Assembly: GCA_963782495.1 (NCBI GenBank)
Contig: CAWAJU010000006.1
Coordinates: 556,101 to 620,100 of the forward strand
Reading direction: 5' to 3'
Origin: DASQBT01 sp963782495
Lineage (GTDB): Bacteria > Pseudomonadota > Gammaproteobacteria > Burkholderiales > Thiobacillaceae
DNA: 64,000 bases
Part shown: piece after piece, positions 43,013 to 51,672 of the stretch
How the letters are laid out: each line of letters begins with the position of its first letter
How positions within the stretch are numbered: position 1 is the first letter of the stretch
Translations under genes and position numbers: made by a program
The notes under the pieces: model-generated
What the model saw: only the letters and a program-made list of their open reading frames with translations
Database searches by the model: none
Told to the model about the DNA's origin: nothing

Positions 43013-43428
43013 TTCTTGGTGACGGGAAGACCGGCTTGCTCCCAAGCCAAAATTCCGCCGGCCAGGTTGTGCACATTCTCGAAGCCGTTCTTTTTCAAGG
43101 TGCGGCAAACCGAAGCGGAGCGATGGCCGCTGCGGCAGCTGACCACGATGGGCTTGGCCTTGAACTTGTCCAGTTCGGACAGGCGCGTGGATAGCTGCGC
43201 CATGGGAATATGGCGGGCATTGGGAATATGGCCTTCGGCCCATTCCTTGTCTTCGCGCACATCCAGCATCAACGCATCGTCGTTGATCAGGCGAGTCGCC
43301 TCCGCGGTGCTCACCTGATTCAGGCCTGATAGCCGGTTGCCGAATGTCTGCCACAAAAGCATTCCGCCGCTTGCTACGGCGACACCCACCAGCATCAGGT
43401 TATTTTGTACAAATTCCAATGTCGTCAT
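43009..43428 (-). CDS. Membrane-anchored rhodanese
   Basis: A 139-residue sulfurtransferase with an N-terminal membrane helix (LMLVGVAVASGGMLLW, residues 11-26) and a single rhodanese domain: ALMLDVREDKEWAEGHIPNA and the active loop VSCRSGHRSASV with catalytic Cys98, then NLAGGILAWEQAG. It begins one base after the DUF2892 gene ends and overlaps grxC. Rhodanese plus DUF2892 is the domain content of E. coli YgaP, here split into two genes. Confidence 0.9.
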   Translation of the reverse strand: MTTLEFVQNNLMLVGVAVASGGMLLWQTFGNRLSGLNQVSTAEATRLINDDALMLDVREDKEWAEGHIPNARHIPMAQLSTRLSELDKFKAKPIVVSCRSGHRSASVCRTLKKNGFENVHNLAGGILAWEQAGLPVTKK

Positions 43429-43647
43429 TTACAGACCGCAACCTTCCTTGACCCCGGCCTTTTTCAACATGATGTCCATTGGGCAAAACCGGGTGAATCC
43501 CGACTGGAACAGATTGAAGCCGACAAAGGCCGTGAACCACAGCCAACTGATATGGCTCAGATCCACGCTGCCACTCGCATGGGCCAGGGCAAGCGAAAGC
43601 ATGATAAAAAAGCCGGCTATGATCCGAACGAGTCGTTCGACGGTCAT
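43429..43647 (-). CDS. DUF2892 small membrane protein (YgaP-like transmembrane part)
   Basis: A 72-residue inner-membrane protein with two helices (RIIAGFFIMLSLALAHAS and ISWLWFTAFVGFNLFQSGF) and the family ending TRFCPMDIMLKKAGVKEGC, where the two cysteines are typical. DUF2892 is the C-terminal membrane part of E. coli YgaP. The next gene, starting at the adjacent base, is the rhodanese half. The small size and gene order make a joint function with that rhodanese likely, possibly in sulfur movement at the membrane. Confidence 0.85.
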   Translation of the reverse strand: MTVERLVRIIAGFFIMLSLALAHASGSVDLSHISWLWFTAFVGFNLFQSGFTRFCPMDIMLKKAGVKEGCGL

Positions 43648-43702
43648 GATAGTGCTCCTAGACTAAACGCATTATAAAAAAATGGGGGCGAGATGAAGCT
43701 TA

Positions 43703-46700
43703 TCAAGCCTGATCGCCGCCCCGCTGCTGCCAGAGGTAATACAACAAGGGGATCACGATCAGGGTGAGGGCGGTGGAGGCAAAGGTGCCGAAAATCAGCG
43801 ACACGGCAAGACCACCAAACACCGGGTCGGTGATCATGATGGCCGATCCCAGGATGATGGCCAGGGCGGTGAGCAGAATCGGACGCAGCCGCACTGCGCC
43901 AGCCTCGATGACCGCTTCCTTGAGGGCATAGCCCTGCGCGCGGTAATCCAGAATGAAGTCGATCAGCAGCAGAGAATTGCGCACGACGATGCCTGCCAGG
44001 GCGATGACGCCAATCATGGACGTGGCGGTGAAGGCCTGCCCGGTGGCCCAATGGCCGGGGAACACACCGATCAGGGTGAGCGGAATTGCGCCCATCACGA
44101 TCATCGGCAGGATGAAGGATTTGTAATAGCCGACCAACAGCAGGTAAATAAAGATAAGCGCGATGATGAAGGCCGAGCCGAGATCGCGGAATACGTCCAG
44201 CGTCAGGCGCATTTCGCCGCCCCACAACAGATGGTAGCTGCTCATGTCGTTGGCCGGCGTCTCGCTGAATCCCAGATTGCCGGTCTTGAATCTTGCGCCG
44301 CCGGCAAGCAGCTTGCCTTCCAGCATTTTGTCCAGTGCCAGTACCGCATACACCGGGCTGGAAGTGATCATCTCACCGCCGACCATGACCATGGGATGCT
44401 GGTCGCGGCTGTAAATGGGCTTGTCCTGCGCAAGCCTTTCAACTTGGGCGATGGCACCCAGCGGTACCTGCTGACCCATCATGCTGGTTATGCGGATGGC
44501 CATCAACTGTTCAGGCGACTGACGTTCGGCGCGCGGCAGGCGCACGATGATGTTAACCGGCTCGCGTGCGTCGTCCACATGCACGGCGCCAATCGATAAT
44601 CCCGACACGTAATCGCGCAGCAGCTTGGCGACCTGGCCGGTAACCACGCCGGACAGGGCGGCTTTTTCGCGGTCGACGTGGATGGCGAAGGCCTCCTGGG
44701 TGGCGGTCACCGAATCGTCGGCGTTGATCATGCCATAGACCGACTCGAACGCCTGGCGCGCTTCAGGAGCCGCGGTCCTCAAACTGGCGTAATCCGGACC
44801 ATACAATTCGGCCAGGACCTGGGCTTGAACCGGCGGGCCTGGCGGAGTCTCATACAGTTTGATGCGCGCCGCAGGATAGGCCTGACGCAAGGGCTTGAGG
44901 GTTTCATTCAAGGCCTGGACGATTGCGTGCGAGCTTTCAGAGCGGTGATGCTTGTCGACCAGGTTGACCCGGATCTGCGCCAGGTTGTCACCCCGCTTGA
45001 TCAAGTCGCCGCGCACCAGGGCAGCGAAATCGATCGGCGCAGTGATCCCCAGGAAGACCTCGTAGTCGGTGACATGGGGATTTTTCAGCAGGACTTCGCC
45101 GATCGCCCGGGTAACCTTGTCGGTTTCTTCCAGCGTGCTGCCAGCCGGGGTGTCGATTTCGACCAGAAAACTGTTGGTGTTGTCGTTGGGCAGCATCTTC
45201 AGTTCGACGCCCAGGGCGGAGAGCGGCCCGTTGAGGCCGGCGGGACGGATGAATTGCCAGGCCGGCATGAGCATGGCAACCACCAGCAAACCGACTACCA
45301 GCAGGAACATGAGATTGCGCGGGCCTCGTCTTTCGATGAACGGGGTGACGACTTTCACATAGGCGCGGTGCAGCGGATCGGTCTTTTTTTGCCCGGCTTC
45401 TTCCAGGCTCTCGGTTCGGGCAAGTTCGCTTTGCGCCGCTTTCTTCCGCAGCCAAAGGTTGGTGGCCCAAGGTACCACGATGTACGCGATCAACAGCGAC
45501 GCGATCATCGCCACCGGCACATTGAACGGGATGGGCCGCATGAAGGGACCCATCATGCCACTGACGAAGGCCATCGGGACAAAGGCCAGGATCACTGCGA
45601 TGGTGGCGATATTGGTCGGGTTGCCGATCTCGTTGGTGGCCTGAATGACCACGTCCTTGAAGTCGCGATCGCCGATGCCGTGATGCAGATGGCGGTGAAT
45701 GTTCTCCACTACCACGATGGCGGCATCCACCAACAGGCCCAGGGACAGAATCAGCGCAAACAGCGTGATGCGGTTGATGGTCTGACCAGCGATCAGTCCG
45801 GTGGTCAGGACCACGAACAGGATCAGCGGCACGGTCAGCGTGACGATGCCGGCTTCCCGCCAGCCGAGGAAGAACACCAGTATCACCACCACCGAGCCGA
45901 TGGCGATGCCCAGGTGTTCGACCAGGGTGTTGACCGCGTCATTGGCCTTGGCACCGTCATTGCGGGTGACGGTTACACTGATCTCGGCAGGAATGGCATG
46001 GCGCTTGAGCTGATCCAGTTTCGTCAACACCGCATTGGCGACCACCACGGCATTGGTGCCGGCTTTCTTGGCCAAAGCGATGGTCACCGCGGGCGCTTCG
46101 CCGCGGTGCGTCGCGCTGGTCGCGGCCGGACCGAAAGCCAGACGCGAGCTAGCATCTGTTTCCTCCGCGCCGTCCTCGATCGTGGCTACGTCCTTGAGGA
46201 ATACTGGGCGGCCACCGGGGGCGCCGATGATGATGTCGCCCACTTCGCGCGCGCTGCCGAGAAAGCCGTTGATGCGCAGCGGATGGACCTCGTTGTCGTT
46301 AACCAGATCGCCGGCCGGGACCGAGACGTTCTGGCCTTGCAGCATCTTGTCCACCTGGTCCAGGGCTATGCCGGCTGCCGCCAGTTTGGAGGGAGAAATC
46401 CACACATTGACCGCGCGCTGCGAGCCACCTACCACCTGGGTGAAGGAGACGCCTGGCACATTGCGCAATTGCTCGAGCATGCGATCCGCAACCTGGCGCA
46501 TGGTCAAGTCGTCCACCCGGTCGGAGGACAGGGTCAGCGTCATGATGGGCACGTCGTCCACGTTGATGGGCTTGACGACGGGCTGCATTGCGCCGGGCGG
46601 GATGCGGTCCAAATTCTGCATCAGCTGGTTGTAGAGCTTGACCAGGCTGCGTTCCTGGTCCTCCCCGACCTTGAACTGCACCGTCACCAGGCCGAAATCC

Positions 46701-46987
46701 GGCGCGGCATAGCCGTAGGTGTGATCCACCCCGGACTGCGCGTTCATGATGGCTTCGAGCGGCTTGACCACAAGGTTTTCGATTTCGGTGCTGGAGGCGC
46801 CAGGTTTGGCCACGATGATGTTGGCCGCCGGCACCACGATCTGCGGGTTGTATTCGCGCGGGGTGACGAACAAGGCCATCATGCCTGCGAGCGCCACGGC
46901 GAGCATGATCATGGCGGTGATCTTGGACTCGATAAAAATGCGGGCCAGTTTGCCCGCAATGTTGAGCGGAATTTCGCGCTCACTCAT
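43703..46987 (-). CDS. RND efflux transporter permease (AcrB/HAE1-like superfamily)
   Basis: A proton-driven inner-membrane pump of 1094 residues with the RND duplication: TM1 (SKITAMIMLAVALAGMMALF), large periplasmic loops, and late TMs such as FIIALIFIYLLLVGYYKSF. The TM4 proton relay reads LSLGLLVDAAIVVVENIHRH; AcrB has two adjacent aspartates (407 and 408), here Asp-Ala, so one is missing. The start at 46985-46987 overlaps the adaptor stop. The substrate is unknown. With the adaptor and TolC-type genes it completes a tripartite system. Confidence 0.92.
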   Translation of the reverse strand: MSEREIPLNIAGKLARIFIESKITAMIMLAVALAGMMALFVTPREYNPQIVVPAANIIVAKPGASSTEIENLVVKPLEAIMNAQSGVDHTYGYAAPDFGLVTVQFKVGEDQERSLVKLYNQLMQNLDRIPPGAMQPVVKPINVDDVPIMTLTLSSDRVDDLTMRQVADRMLEQLRNVPGVSFTQVVGGSQRAVNVWISPSKLAAAGIALDQVDKMLQGQNVSVPAGDLVNDNEVHPLRINGFLGSAREVGDIIIGAPGGRPVFLKDVATIEDGAEETDASSRLAFGPAATSATHRGEAPAVTIALAKKAGTNAVVVANAVLTKLDQLKRHAIPAEISVTVTRNDGAKANDAVNTLVEHLGIAIGSVVVILVFFLGWREAGIVTLTVPLILFVVLTTGLIAGQTINRITLFALILSLGLLVDAAIVVVENIHRHLHHGIGDRDFKDVVIQATNEIGNPTNIATIAVILAFVPMAFVSGMMGPFMRPIPFNVPVAMIASLLIAYIVVPWATNLWLRKKAAQSELARTESLEEAGQKKTDPLHRAYVKVVTPFIERRGPRNLMFLLVVGLLVVAMLMPAWQFIRPAGLNGPLSALGVELKMLPNDNTNSFLVEIDTPAGSTLEETDKVTRAIGEVLLKNPHVTDYEVFLGITAPIDFAALVRGDLIKRGDNLAQIRVNLVDKHHRSESSHAIVQALNETLKPLRQAYPAARIKLYETPPGPPVQAQVLAELYGPDYASLRTAAPEARQAFESVYGMINADDSVTATQEAFAIHVDREKAALSGVVTGQVAKLLRDYVSGLSIGAVHVDDAREPVNIIVRLPRAERQSPEQLMAIRITSMMGQQVPLGAIAQVERLAQDKPIYSRDQHPMVMVGGEMITSSPVYAVLALDKMLEGKLLAGGARFKTGNLGFSETPANDMSSYHLLWGGEMRLTLDVFRDLGSAFIIALIFIYLLLVGYYKSFILPMIVMGAIPLTLIGVFPGHWATGQAFTATSMIGVIALAGIVVRNSLLLIDFILDYRAQGYALKEAVIEAGAVRLRPILLTALAIILGSAIMITDPVFGGLAVSLIFGTFASTALTLIVIPLLYYLWQQRGGDQA

Positions 46988-48089
46988 GCGAACCGCCACT
47001 GAGCGCGTCGCCGTTTTCCAGCTGTTCGGCGTTTGAAGTCGCGATCCGTTCGCCAGCATTCAGGCCGGCCTGAATTTCAACCATGCCACCGTCGGCTGCT
47101 GAGTCGCGCACCATGCGAAAGCGCGCGATGCCTTTGCCATCCACGACGAATACCCCGTTGATGCCCGCGCGTTGCACCACGGCGCGGGCGGGTATCAGGA
47201 TGCCTTCGCGGCTGCCCGTGGCAAATTCGACCTGGACAAACAGGCCGCTCTGCAGGGCGCTGCCCTTGGGCAGGTCGATTTTCACCAGATGGGTGTGGCT
47301 GACCGGATCGGAGGCGGGCACGACTTGGGCGATATGTCCCTCCAGACGCGCATCCCTGCCTTCGGCCTCGATGGTGACCTTTTCTCCGGGTTTGATTTGC
47401 CTGAACACGGCGTCACTGACGTTGGCCCGCACCTGAAGCTTATTGAGACCCTCAATAACCAGAACCGGCCGTCCCGGGGCGGCAAGGTCTCCGGCGTTTG
47501 CCATTTTCTGGGTAACGACGCCGGAAATCGGAGAAGTCACGGATGCATAGCGCAACTGGCTGGAAGCGGTCCCCAGACCAGCTTTGGCGGCCGCAGCCTG
47601 TTGCTGGGCAATCTGGTATTGCAGGCGCACCTTGTCCCACTGCGCCTTGGGAATGGCCTCTTCCTTGTACAGGGCGCCGAAGCGATCGTAGTCGGACTGA
47701 GCGTCCGCCAGCGCGGCTTGCGCTTGGGCCAGCCCGGATCGGGCTTGGCTGACCTGACCCTGAATGTCGGTCGGGTCCACGATGAAGAGCAATTGACCCG
47801 CCTTCACGGCCTGTCCTTCCTGCACCTTGATTTCGCGGATGAAGCCCATCAGTCGAGAGGCAACCTGGACTTGATCCTCGGAGACCACCATTCCGGGCAG
47901 GATGACGCGCTGGGTCAGGGGCGTTTTCTGCACCGTGCTGACATCGGCTGCAACGCTTCGCCCCAAAGGAGTCGCGGCTTCGCCGGAGGTTTTCTTTTCG
48001 CCGCAGCCCGCCAAGGGACCGATAGACAGGCCCAGGGCCAGACCCAGAGTCGCAAGCTTGAGCAGGGGTGTGATGCGCAGAGTGGTCAT
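46980..48089 (-). CDS. RND periplasmic adaptor (membrane fusion protein), lipoprotein
   Basis: A 369-residue periplasmic adaptor with a lipoprotein signal (LGLSIGPLAGC). The lipoyl halves (SRLMGFIREIKVQEGQAVKA and SPISGVVTQKMANAGDLAAP) flank an alpha-helical hairpin (QVSQARSGLAQAQAALADAQ), followed by a beta barrel (VSDAVFRQIKPGEKVTIEAE). It links the pump to the outer-membrane channel. I chose the ATG at 48087-48089; a TTG 15 bases earlier overlaps the tolC-type gene. Coupled to the permease by an 8-base overlap. Confidence 0.92.
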   Translation of the reverse strand: MTTLRITPLLKLATLGLALGLSIGPLAGCGEKKTSGEAATPLGRSVAADVSTVQKTPLTQRVILPGMVVSEDQVQVASRLMGFIREIKVQEGQAVKAGQLLFIVDPTDIQGQVSQARSGLAQAQAALADAQSDYDRFGALYKEEAIPKAQWDKVRLQYQIAQQQAAAAKAGLGTASSQLRYASVTSPISGVVTQKMANAGDLAAPGRPVLVIEGLNKLQVRANVSDAVFRQIKPGEKVTIEAEGRDARLEGHIAQVVPASDPVSHTHLVKIDLPKGSALQSGLFVQVEFATGSREGILIPARAVVQRAGINGVFVVDGKGIARFRMVRDSAADGGMVEIQAGLNAGERIATSNAEQLENGDALSGGSHE

Positions 48090-48100
48090 TGCCGACAGCC

Positions 48101-49492
48101 TCAAAGTTGATCGGGTTGCAGATGGCCGGTTGCCAGGAGGGCAGTGGCGCGTTGAACCTTGAGTTCATAGCGTGCGGCAACCACATCGGCCCGCGCCTTG
48201 TCGAGTTGGGCCTGGCCACCGAGAAGTTCGACGATGGTGGCCACCCCATTCTCATAACGCTTGCTGATGATGCGCTGGGCTTCTTCGGCCTGGCTGACGG
48301 CCAGTTCGCGCGCGCTGACTGTCTGCTCTGCTTCCTCCGCTTTGCGCCAGGCATCTGCAATCTGATAGCTGACGCCGCCTTCCGCCTGTTGCAGCTTGGC
48401 AGCCAGTTCGTTGCGGCCGGCCTGGGCGCGCGCCACTGCGCTGTCGGTGACACCGCCATCGAAAACCTGCCAGGACAGCTGACCTCCCACGGTGTAGGAA
48501 TGGGCATCGAAGCCCAGATTGGAGTCATTCCAATCGGCCCGGGCCAGCAGGCCTACTTGGGGATACTTGCTGGAACGGGCAACCTTGATGCCGGCCTCTG
48601 ATGCCTCGATCTGATCGCGCAGCGCAGCCAGCCCCGGGTTGGATTTGACCGCTTCGTCCTGGTAGCCCTTGACGTTTCCTTCGAGCGGCTTGACCTGAAC
48701 CGGCGCTCCGACTTCGAGCGGTGCGTCAAGCGGCATGCCCAGCAGCAAATGCAACTGATCCAGGGCCTGCTGCACGGCGTTTTCCGCCTGGGTTTGCTTG
48801 ACCTTGATGTCTGCCAGATGCACTTGCGCGGAGAGCAAATCGCTCTTCACCACGACCCCCCCTTTAAGGAGCCTGGCTATGGTCTTCACATAGCTTTCGG
48901 CGGCTTCCGCCGCCTGCCTTGAAACGGCCACATAGGCGCGCGCGGTATGCACCGCCTCATAGGCGCGTAGCACATCCAGGGTGACGCGCTGGCGCGCCAG
49001 GACATCGCCTTGCCGGGCCGCCCGCAAGGTGGCCTTGGCCTGTTCGCCATAGCCTTCAATCATGCCGCCGGTGTAAAGCGGCAATTGGAGTTCCAGGCGC
49101 GGATTGAAATTGTTGACCGGATCGGGATAGTTCAGGTTGTGTGGAGCAACGTCGAGCGCCGCCGGTCCGGTGAACTCGCCGGCGCCGAAATCATTGAACG
49201 TGGCCTTGCGCTGGGAGAGCTTGAGGCCAAAGGCATTGAGGGCATCGTCGGTGCGCGTCAGGTTGAGCGAGGCCGTCACCTTGGGCAGGCGAGAGCCCGA
49301 AGCCTGCCTGACCGCCGCTTCAGCCTGACCGATCTGGGCGGTGGCGGCACGAATGTCCGGATTTTGCATCAAGGCCCGCGCTACCGCCTGATTGAAATCC
49401 AGGGTTTCCGCCTGGACAGATTGGCTCAGGGCCGCGGCCAGTGTCCATCCCAGCATGTTCACCCGAAAGGTGCGCGATTGACTTGCTCGCAT
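48101..49492 (-). CDS. TolC-family outer-membrane efflux protein
   Basis: A 463-residue outer-membrane channel with a signal peptide (MLGWTLAAALSQSVQA inside residues 13-28) and the two OEP repeats of TolC proteins: LDFNQAVARALMQNPDIRAA and the second around YQDEAVKSNPGLAALRDQI. Long coiled-coil helices (ARAYVAVSRQAAEAAESYV) form the periplasmic tunnel. The order tolC-adaptor-permease is unusual but not rare. An AT-rich inverted repeat lies 40-75 bases before the start. The ArsR-type regulator gene is directly upstream on the same strand. Confidence 0.92.
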   Translation of the reverse strand: MRASQSRTFRVNMLGWTLAAALSQSVQAETLDFNQAVARALMQNPDIRAATAQIGQAEAAVRQASGSRLPKVTASLNLTRTDDALNAFGLKLSQRKATFNDFGAGEFTGPAALDVAPHNLNYPDPVNNFNPRLELQLPLYTGGMIEGYGEQAKATLRAARQGDVLARQRVTLDVLRAYEAVHTARAYVAVSRQAAEAAESYVKTIARLLKGGVVVKSDLLSAQVHLADIKVKQTQAENAVQQALDQLHLLLGMPLDAPLEVGAPVQVKPLEGNVKGYQDEAVKSNPGLAALRDQIEASEAGIKVARSSKYPQVGLLARADWNDSNLGFDAHSYTVGGQLSWQVFDGGVTDSAVARAQAGRNELAAKLQQAEGGVSYQIADAWRKAEEAEQTVSARELAVSQAEEAQRIISKRYENGVATIVELLGGQAQLDKARADVVAARYELKVQRATALLATGHLQPDQL

Positions 49493-49531
49493 TGATTGCT
49501 CCGCTGACGCCCCGGGTTCGAGGAAAAGATA

Positions 49532-49565
49532 TTAGAGAATAATTATATGCCTATTTATTCTTTAA
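49532..49565. promoter_or_regulatory. AT-rich imperfect inverted repeat upstream of the efflux operon
   Basis: The arm TTAGAGAATAA (49532-49542) pairs with TTATTCTTTAA (49555-49565) at 10 of 11 positions around a 12-base centre. It lies 40 bases before the TolC-type start, where an operator or promoter would be expected. Its size suits a dimeric ArsR-type regulator. Which protein binds is inference. Confidence 0.5.
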
Positions 49566-49692
49566 TTTCAAGTGGTTCCCATACCTCAGGGAAGCATCGG
49601 GTGGCTAATTGATCAAGGCGAACGATGGGTAGAACGGCGTAGCGCACCGGTCTCAGGGGACGCGGAGGGAAAGAGACTGGCGCGAGGAGACT

Positions 49693-50025
49693 TTAGTCCC
49701 CCTTGGTAAAACCACAGAATACGTCGCGCATCATACTGAGTAATTTTAGCGTACGCGTGTCGCCAACTCTGTAGAATACGCGGTTGGCATCCTTGCGGGT
49801 GCGGAGTACGCCTTTGTCTCGCAAGATCGCCAGATGCTGGGAAATATTGCTTTGCGAAGTACCGACGCTTTCCACAATGTCCTGCACGCTGACTTCCTTG
49901 TCACCCAAGATGCAAAGAATTTTCAATCTGAGCGGATGGGACATGGCCTTCATAGCCCGGGAAGCCTGCTCGATGTGCTCATCTTTGTCGATTATGTCTA
50001 CATCTTCCAAACTGAGCGCTCCCAT
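49693..50025 (-). CDS. ArsR-family regulator, SqrR/BigR/YgaV-like persulfide sensor candidate
   Basis: A 110-residue winged-helix repressor: dimerisation helix, AMSHPLRLKILCILGDKEVS, recognition region VGTSQSNISQHLAILRDKGV and the wing TRKDANRVFYRV. It has exactly two cysteines, Cys38 (KILCIL) and Cys104 (DVFCGF), 66 residues apart. From memory, Rhodobacter SqrR uses Cys41 and Cys107, also 66 apart, to form a tetrasulfide with persulfide; BigR and YgaV share the pair. Metal-binding motifs of classic ArsR (CxC) are absent. Its targets may include the efflux operon, SQR or the YgaP-like pair. The family is sure; the ligand is inference. Confidence 0.8.
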   Translation of the reverse strand: MGALSLEDVDIIDKDEHIEQASRAMKAMSHPLRLKILCILGDKEVSVQDIVESVGTSQSNISQHLAILRDKGVLRTRKDANRVFYRVGDTRTLKLLSMMRDVFCGFTKGD

Positions 50026-50045
50026 GCATGTCCCTTTCGGTTGTT

Positions 50046-50064
50046 ATCTAGACCAAGTCTAGAT
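50046..50064. promoter_or_regulatory. Perfect palindrome in the arsR-gpmI intergenic region
   Basis: ATCTAGAC-CAA-GTCTAGAT: two 8-base arms around a 3-base spacer, 21 bases upstream of the regulator ATG and followed by an AT-rich stretch (50064-50102) that could hold promoters for both directions. A likely operator for autoregulation by the ArsR-type protein, and possibly for gpmI. Binding is not shown by sequence. Confidence 0.6.
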
Positions 50065-50130
50065 TAGGAATATTGTATATATTAAAATAATTTAACAATA
50101 AATTGGCGAAAATAAACCACGAATTTTCTA

Positions 50131-51672
50131 ATGACCCCACGCCCCGTCCTTCTGCTCATTCTTGATGGATTTGGTTGCCGTTCTGAACGCGCCCACAATG
50201 CCATCGCCCAAGCCAACAAACCCAACTGGCAAAGCCTCTGGACCACTTATCCCCATACCCTGATTAACGCTTCGGAGGCGGCGGTCGGCCTGCCTTCCGG
50301 ACAGATGGGCAATTCGGAAGTAGGGCACCTGAACATTGGCGCGGGTCGAGTGGTGTATCAGGAATATACGCGCATCGACCACGCTATCGATACCGGATAT
50401 TTCTTTTCCAACCCCACCCTCATGCGAGCCTGTGCCACCGCCCGGGATTCCGGCAAGACCATGCATATTCTTGGCCTGCTTTCCGACGGCGGGGTTCACA
50501 GCCATGAACGTCATATCCATGCGATGCTCGAACTGGCAAGACGGGAAGGCGTGCAGCGGGTTTCAATTCATGCCTTCCTGGATGGCCGCGACACGTCCCC
50601 CAAGATTGCGGAGTCCTATATCGCACGCATGGAGGCAAAACTGCAGGAAGCGCATTTAGGTCGCATCGTTTCCATTATCGGACGTTACTACGCAATGGAC
50701 CGGGACCGCCGCTGGCAGCGGGTAAAGAAAGCTTATGACCTGCTGACCCAGGGCGTGGCGCCCTACCGGGCGGAGACCGCGATGGAAGCCCTGAACCTGG
50801 CCTATGCGCGCGGCGAAACCGACGAATTTGTCGATGCGACCGCAGTCGGGCCCAAGCGTGAGGCGCCGGCCCGCATGCAAGACGGCGACGTGCTGGTATT
50901 CATGAACTTCCGCTCCGACCGGGCCCGGCAGCTATCGAGAACATTTATCGAGCCTGACTTTGCCGAATTCGAGCGGGAGTACGTCCCCAAGCTGGCCATG
51001 ATCTGCACGCTCACAGGCTACAGCGACGAGTTCCATGTCGATGTGGCCTTTCCCCCGGAGCGCATCAGGAACGGCTTCGGCGAATACATTTCCAATCTGG
51101 GCCTGCACCAGCTGCGCATTGCGGAAACGGAAAAATATCCCCATGTCACCTTCTTCTTCAATGGCGGAGAAGAGGTTTCCTATCCGGGAGAGGACCGCAT
51201 ACTGGTGCCTTCGCCGGACGTCGACACCTATGACCTGAAGCCTGAAATGAGCGCCTACGAGGTGACGGACAGGCTGATCGCTGCGATCAACCGCAAACAG
51301 TACGACGCCATCATCTGCAACTACGCCAACGCCGACATGGTAGGGCACACCGGCGATATTCATGCCGCGACGCGCGCCATCGAAACCATTGACGACTGCC
51401 TGGGCAAGGTGGTGGAGGCCCAGCTTGCACGGGGCGGCGAAATGCTGATCACCGCCGACCATGGCAACGCCGAATTTATGATGGATATGAATACTGGCCA
51501 GCCGCACACCGCGCATACCATCAACCAGGTACCCCTGGTATATGTCGGTCGGCGCCACGCCCATCTGGCGGAAACCGGTGCGCTCGAGGACGTGAGCCCC
51601 ACCCTGCTGAAAATGATGGGCCTGCCCCAGCCCCAGGAAATGACCGGGGAAGCCCTCATCAACTTCGAGTGA
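50131..51672 (+). CDS. gpmI: 2,3-bisphosphoglycerate-independent phosphoglycerate mutase
   Basis: Interconverts 3- and 2-phosphoglycerate with two metal ions and a phosphoserine intermediate. The 513 residues match the usual length. The metal-binding LLILDGFGCR starts the protein, the nucleophile is Ser62 in GQMGNSEVGHLNIGAGR, and ICNYANADMVGHTG and LITADHGNAE carry further metal ligands. It overlaps envC by GTGA. The order gpmI-envC-ctpA is common in Betaproteobacteria and links glycolysis with an envelope gene pair only by transcription. Confidence 0.96.
   Translation: MTPRPVLLLILDGFGCRSERAHNAIAQANKPNWQSLWTTYPHTLINASEAAVGLPSGQMGNSEVGHLNIGAGRVVYQEYTRIDHAIDTGYFFSNPTLMRACATARDSGKTMHILGLLSDGGVHSHERHIHAMLELARREGVQRVSIHAFLDGRDTSPKIAESYIARMEAKLQEAHLGRIVSIIGRYYAMDRDRRWQRVKKAYDLLTQGVAPYRAETAMEALNLAYARGETDEFVDATAVGPKREAPARMQDGDVLVFMNFRSDRARQLSRTFIEPDFAEFEREYVPKLAMICTLTGYSDEFHVDVAFPPERIRNGFGEYISNLGLHQLRIAETEKYPHVTFFFNGGEEVSYPGEDRILVPSPDVDTYDLKPEMSAYEVTDRLIAAINRKQYDAIICNYANADMVGHTGDIHAATRAIETIDDCLGKVVEAQLARGGEMLITADHGNAEFMMDMNTGQPHTAHTINQVPLVYVGRRHAHLAETGALEDVSPTLLKMMGLPQPQEMTGEALINFE

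Noticed and set aside
44678..47002. 774-codon plus-strand open frame opposite the RND permease
   Set aside because: Antisense to a clear RND pump with intact transmembrane and periplasmic motifs; composition is typical of a complementary-strand shadow.
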